64,000 bases of DNA from Pseudoxanthomonas beigongshangi (GTDB taxonomy: Bacteria > Pseudomonadota > Gammaproteobacteria > Xanthomonadales > Xanthomonadaceae). Positions within the stretch are counted from its first letter, which is position 1, and every line of letters starts with the position of its first letter. Below the pieces are notes generated by a model. It searched no databases. It was not told the origin of the DNA and worked only from the letters and a program-made list of their open reading frames with translations. The translations under genes were made by a program, and so were the position numbers. The stretch spans positions 1 through 64,000 of the forward strand of contig NZ_JADHDV010000017.1 of the NCBI RefSeq assembly GCF_016820515.1, read 5' to 3'. Shown here one piece after another: positions 62,514 to 64,000 of the stretch.

Positions 62514-64000
62514 ACGCCGATGCTGCCGCTGCTTCCCGCAATGGCGCCCGCTGGTTGACCCAGGCCCTGGAAGCCGAAGGCGTGGATACGCTGTTCGGCT
62601 ATCCGGGCGGCACCATCATGCCGTTCTACGACGCGCTGGTGGATTCGTCGCTGAAGCACATCCTGGTGCGCCATGAGCAGGGTGCGGCGCTGGCCGCCAA
62701 CGGCTACGCCCGCGCCAGCGGCAAGGTCGGCGTATGCGTGGCCACGTCAGGCCCCGGTGCGTCCAACCTGGTCACCGGCATCGCCGACGCGATGCTGGAT
62801 TCGGTGCCGATGGTCTGCCTGACCGGACAGGTCGCCACGCCGCTGATGGGTACGGACGCGTTCCAGGAACTGGACGTGTTCGGCCTGACCATGCCGATCG
62901 TCAAGCACAGCTTCCTGGCGCGGCGCGTCGAGGATCTGCCGGAGATGGTGCGCGAAGCGTTCCGCATCGCGCGCGAAGGCCGTCCGGGACCGGTGCTGAT
63001 CGATCTGCCCAAGGACGTGCAGATGGCCGATGCCTCGCATCTGCCGGACCACGTGCCGGCCGCGATCGATCCGGTGCCGGCACCGGAGGACGCGCGGCTG
63101 GCCGAGGCGCTGGCGGCGATCGCCGGCGCCGAGAAGCCGGTGATCTACGGCGGCGGCGGCATCGCCCTGGCGGACGCCGTGGATGCGTTCCGCCAGTTCG
63201 TCGAGGCCACCCGCATCCCGACCGTGCTGACCCTGCGCGCATTGGGCGCGCTGCCCGGCAACCACCCGCAGTTCCTGGGCATGTTGGGCATGCACGGGAC
63301 CCGCGCCGCCAACATGGCGGTGCAGGAAGCGGATCTGCTGGTGGTCGTCGGCGCGCGCTTCGACGATCGCGCCACCGGCAAGCTGGCCGAGTTCGCGCCG
63401 TTCGCGCGGGTCGTGCACCTGGATGCCGACGCCTACGAGATCTCCAAGCTGCGCGGCGCCGACATCGCGATTCCGGGCGACGTCGCCGCCGGCCTGCGGA
63501 CCCTGAGCGCGGCGCGCAGCACCTGCGAGGAATGGCGCAAGCGCTGCGCCGGCAACCGCGAACGGCACGGCTTCCGCTACGACGCGCCAGGCAGCGACAT
63601 CTATGCGCCGGGCCTGCTGAAGCGGCTGACCGAAGTGGCGCCCGCCGACACGATCGTCGCCTGCGATGTTGGCCAGCACCAGATGTGGGTGGCCCAGCAC
63701 TGCAAGTTCGGGCATCCCCGCAACCACCTGACCAGCGGGGCGCTGGGCACGATGGGTTTCGGCCTGCCGGCGGCGATGGGCGCGCAGTTCGCCTGCCCGG
63801 ATCGCACGGTGGTGCTGGTCAGCGGCGACGGCAGCTTCATGATGAACGTGCAGGAGCTGGCCACCATCGCCCGCTGCAGACTGCCGGTGAAGATCGTGCT
63901 GCTGGACAACAGCGCGCTGGGCATGGTCCGGCAATGGCAGGAACTTTTCTTCGCCGAGCGCTACAGCGAAATCGATCTGTCCGACAACCCGGACTTCGCC
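62510..64000 (+). CDS. ilvG: acetolactate synthase large subunit, 5' part
   Basis: 497 codons are in the window and the frame stays open at the right edge. The start overlaps the ilvC stop. Thiamin-diphosphate enzyme signatures: [18 protein letters not shown] (near 29-45), [30 protein letters not shown], and the C-terminal-domain motif [16 protein letters not shown] (near 440), with [16 protein letters not shown] before it. It condenses two pyruvates (or pyruvate and ketobutyrate) to acetolactate. Order ilvC-ilvG, likely continuing with ilvM and other genes beyond the window, is usual for Xanthomonadaceae. ilvB is the alternative name. Confidence 0.93.
   Translation, partial: MNADAAAASRNGARWLTQALEAEGVDTLFGYPGGTIMPFYDALVDSSLKHILVRHEQGAALAANGYARASGKVGVCVATSGPGASNLVTGIADAMLDSVPMVCLTGQVATPLMGTDAFQELDVFGLTMPIVKHSFLARRVEDLPEMVREAFRIAREGRPGPVLIDLPKDVQMADASHLPDHVPAAIDPVPAPEDARLAEALAAIAGAEKPVIYGGGGIALADAVDAFRQFVEATRIPTVLTLRALGALPGNHPQFLGMLGMHGTRAANMAVQEADLLVVVGARFDDRATGKLAEFAPFARVVHLDADAYEISKLRGADIAIPGDVAAGLRTLSAARSTCEEWRKRCAGNRERHGFRYDAPGSDIYAPGLLKRLTEVAPADTIVACDVGQHQMWVAQHCKFGHPRNHLTSGALGTMGFGLPAAMGAQFACPDRTVVLVSGDGSFMMNVQELATIARCRLPVKIVLLDNSALGMVRQWQELFFAERYSEIDLSDNPDFA

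Overview
This 64 kb window is high-GC chromosomal DNA from a gammaproteobacterium, most likely family Xanthomonadaceae (Lysobacter, Luteimonas or Xanthomonas type). The evidence is the ilvC-ilvG order behind a branched-chain attenuator, an outer-membrane porin of the TorF type joined to kdpFABCDE, a GH127/TonB-receptor sugar locus, entericidin and CsbD stress genes, and a GGGAGCGACGT intergenic palindrome. I see no phage, insertion sequence, CRISPR array, rRNA or replication origin. Codon use and gene density look uniform. Genus is inference, and no database search was possible.

Layout. 1-6.3 kb: 3' end of a 2-oxoacid dehydrogenase E2 gene, two tandem VOC-fold genes, an MBL hydrolase, trpS with a small membrane protein, and a stress group (CsbD plus two entericidin-like lipoproteins). 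6.4-10.1 kb: arginase, tRNA-Thr(UGU), and birA-coaX-SPOR. 10.3-20.7 kb: MtfA-type peptidase, a PhoP/PhoQ-like two-component system, a CtlX-like amidinotransferase with dusA, two NTF2-like secreted proteins, a LytTR/LytS-type two-component system and a PQQ-type sugar dehydrogenase. 20.7-29.4 kb: one long minus-strand potassium operon, torF-like porin followed by kdpF-A-B-C-D-E.

29.5-45.3 kb is the main accessory region. All ten genes lie on the minus strand: PfkB sugar kinase, CitE-like lyase, a sodium-solute symporter with a large N-terminal extracytoplasmic domain, LysR regulator, TonB-dependent receptor, serine hydrolase, ribokinase, an unusual glycosidase-like/SUMF1-like fusion, GH127 arabinofuranosidase and a class III CoA-transferase. 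The core (receptor to GH127) is tightly spaced with overlaps and looks like one transcript for uptake and breakdown of an arabinose-bearing glycan or glycoside. The CoA-transferase and CitE-like genes at its edges hint at a CoA-ester branch. This is the best candidate for an undescribed system.

45.4-54.6 kb holds small envelope proteins (Tyr/Arg/Asp-rich, Pro/Thr-rich, EF-hand), a HAD phosphatase, a lytic transglycosylase, inorganic pyrophosphatase and an ion channel with an odd selectivity filter. 54.6-64 kb is biosynthetic: TPP riboswitch-thiC, a BCCT transporter, ilvD translationally coupled to an orphan substrate-binding protein, and divergently the ilv leader peptide, attenuator, ilvC and ilvG (cut by the window end).

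Almost all very long plus-strand frames opposite these genes (up to 1301 codons) are antisense shadows caused by high GC and are not annotated. Intergenic stretches with nothing recognisable are mostly under 250 bases; those over about 250 bases are described in the features.
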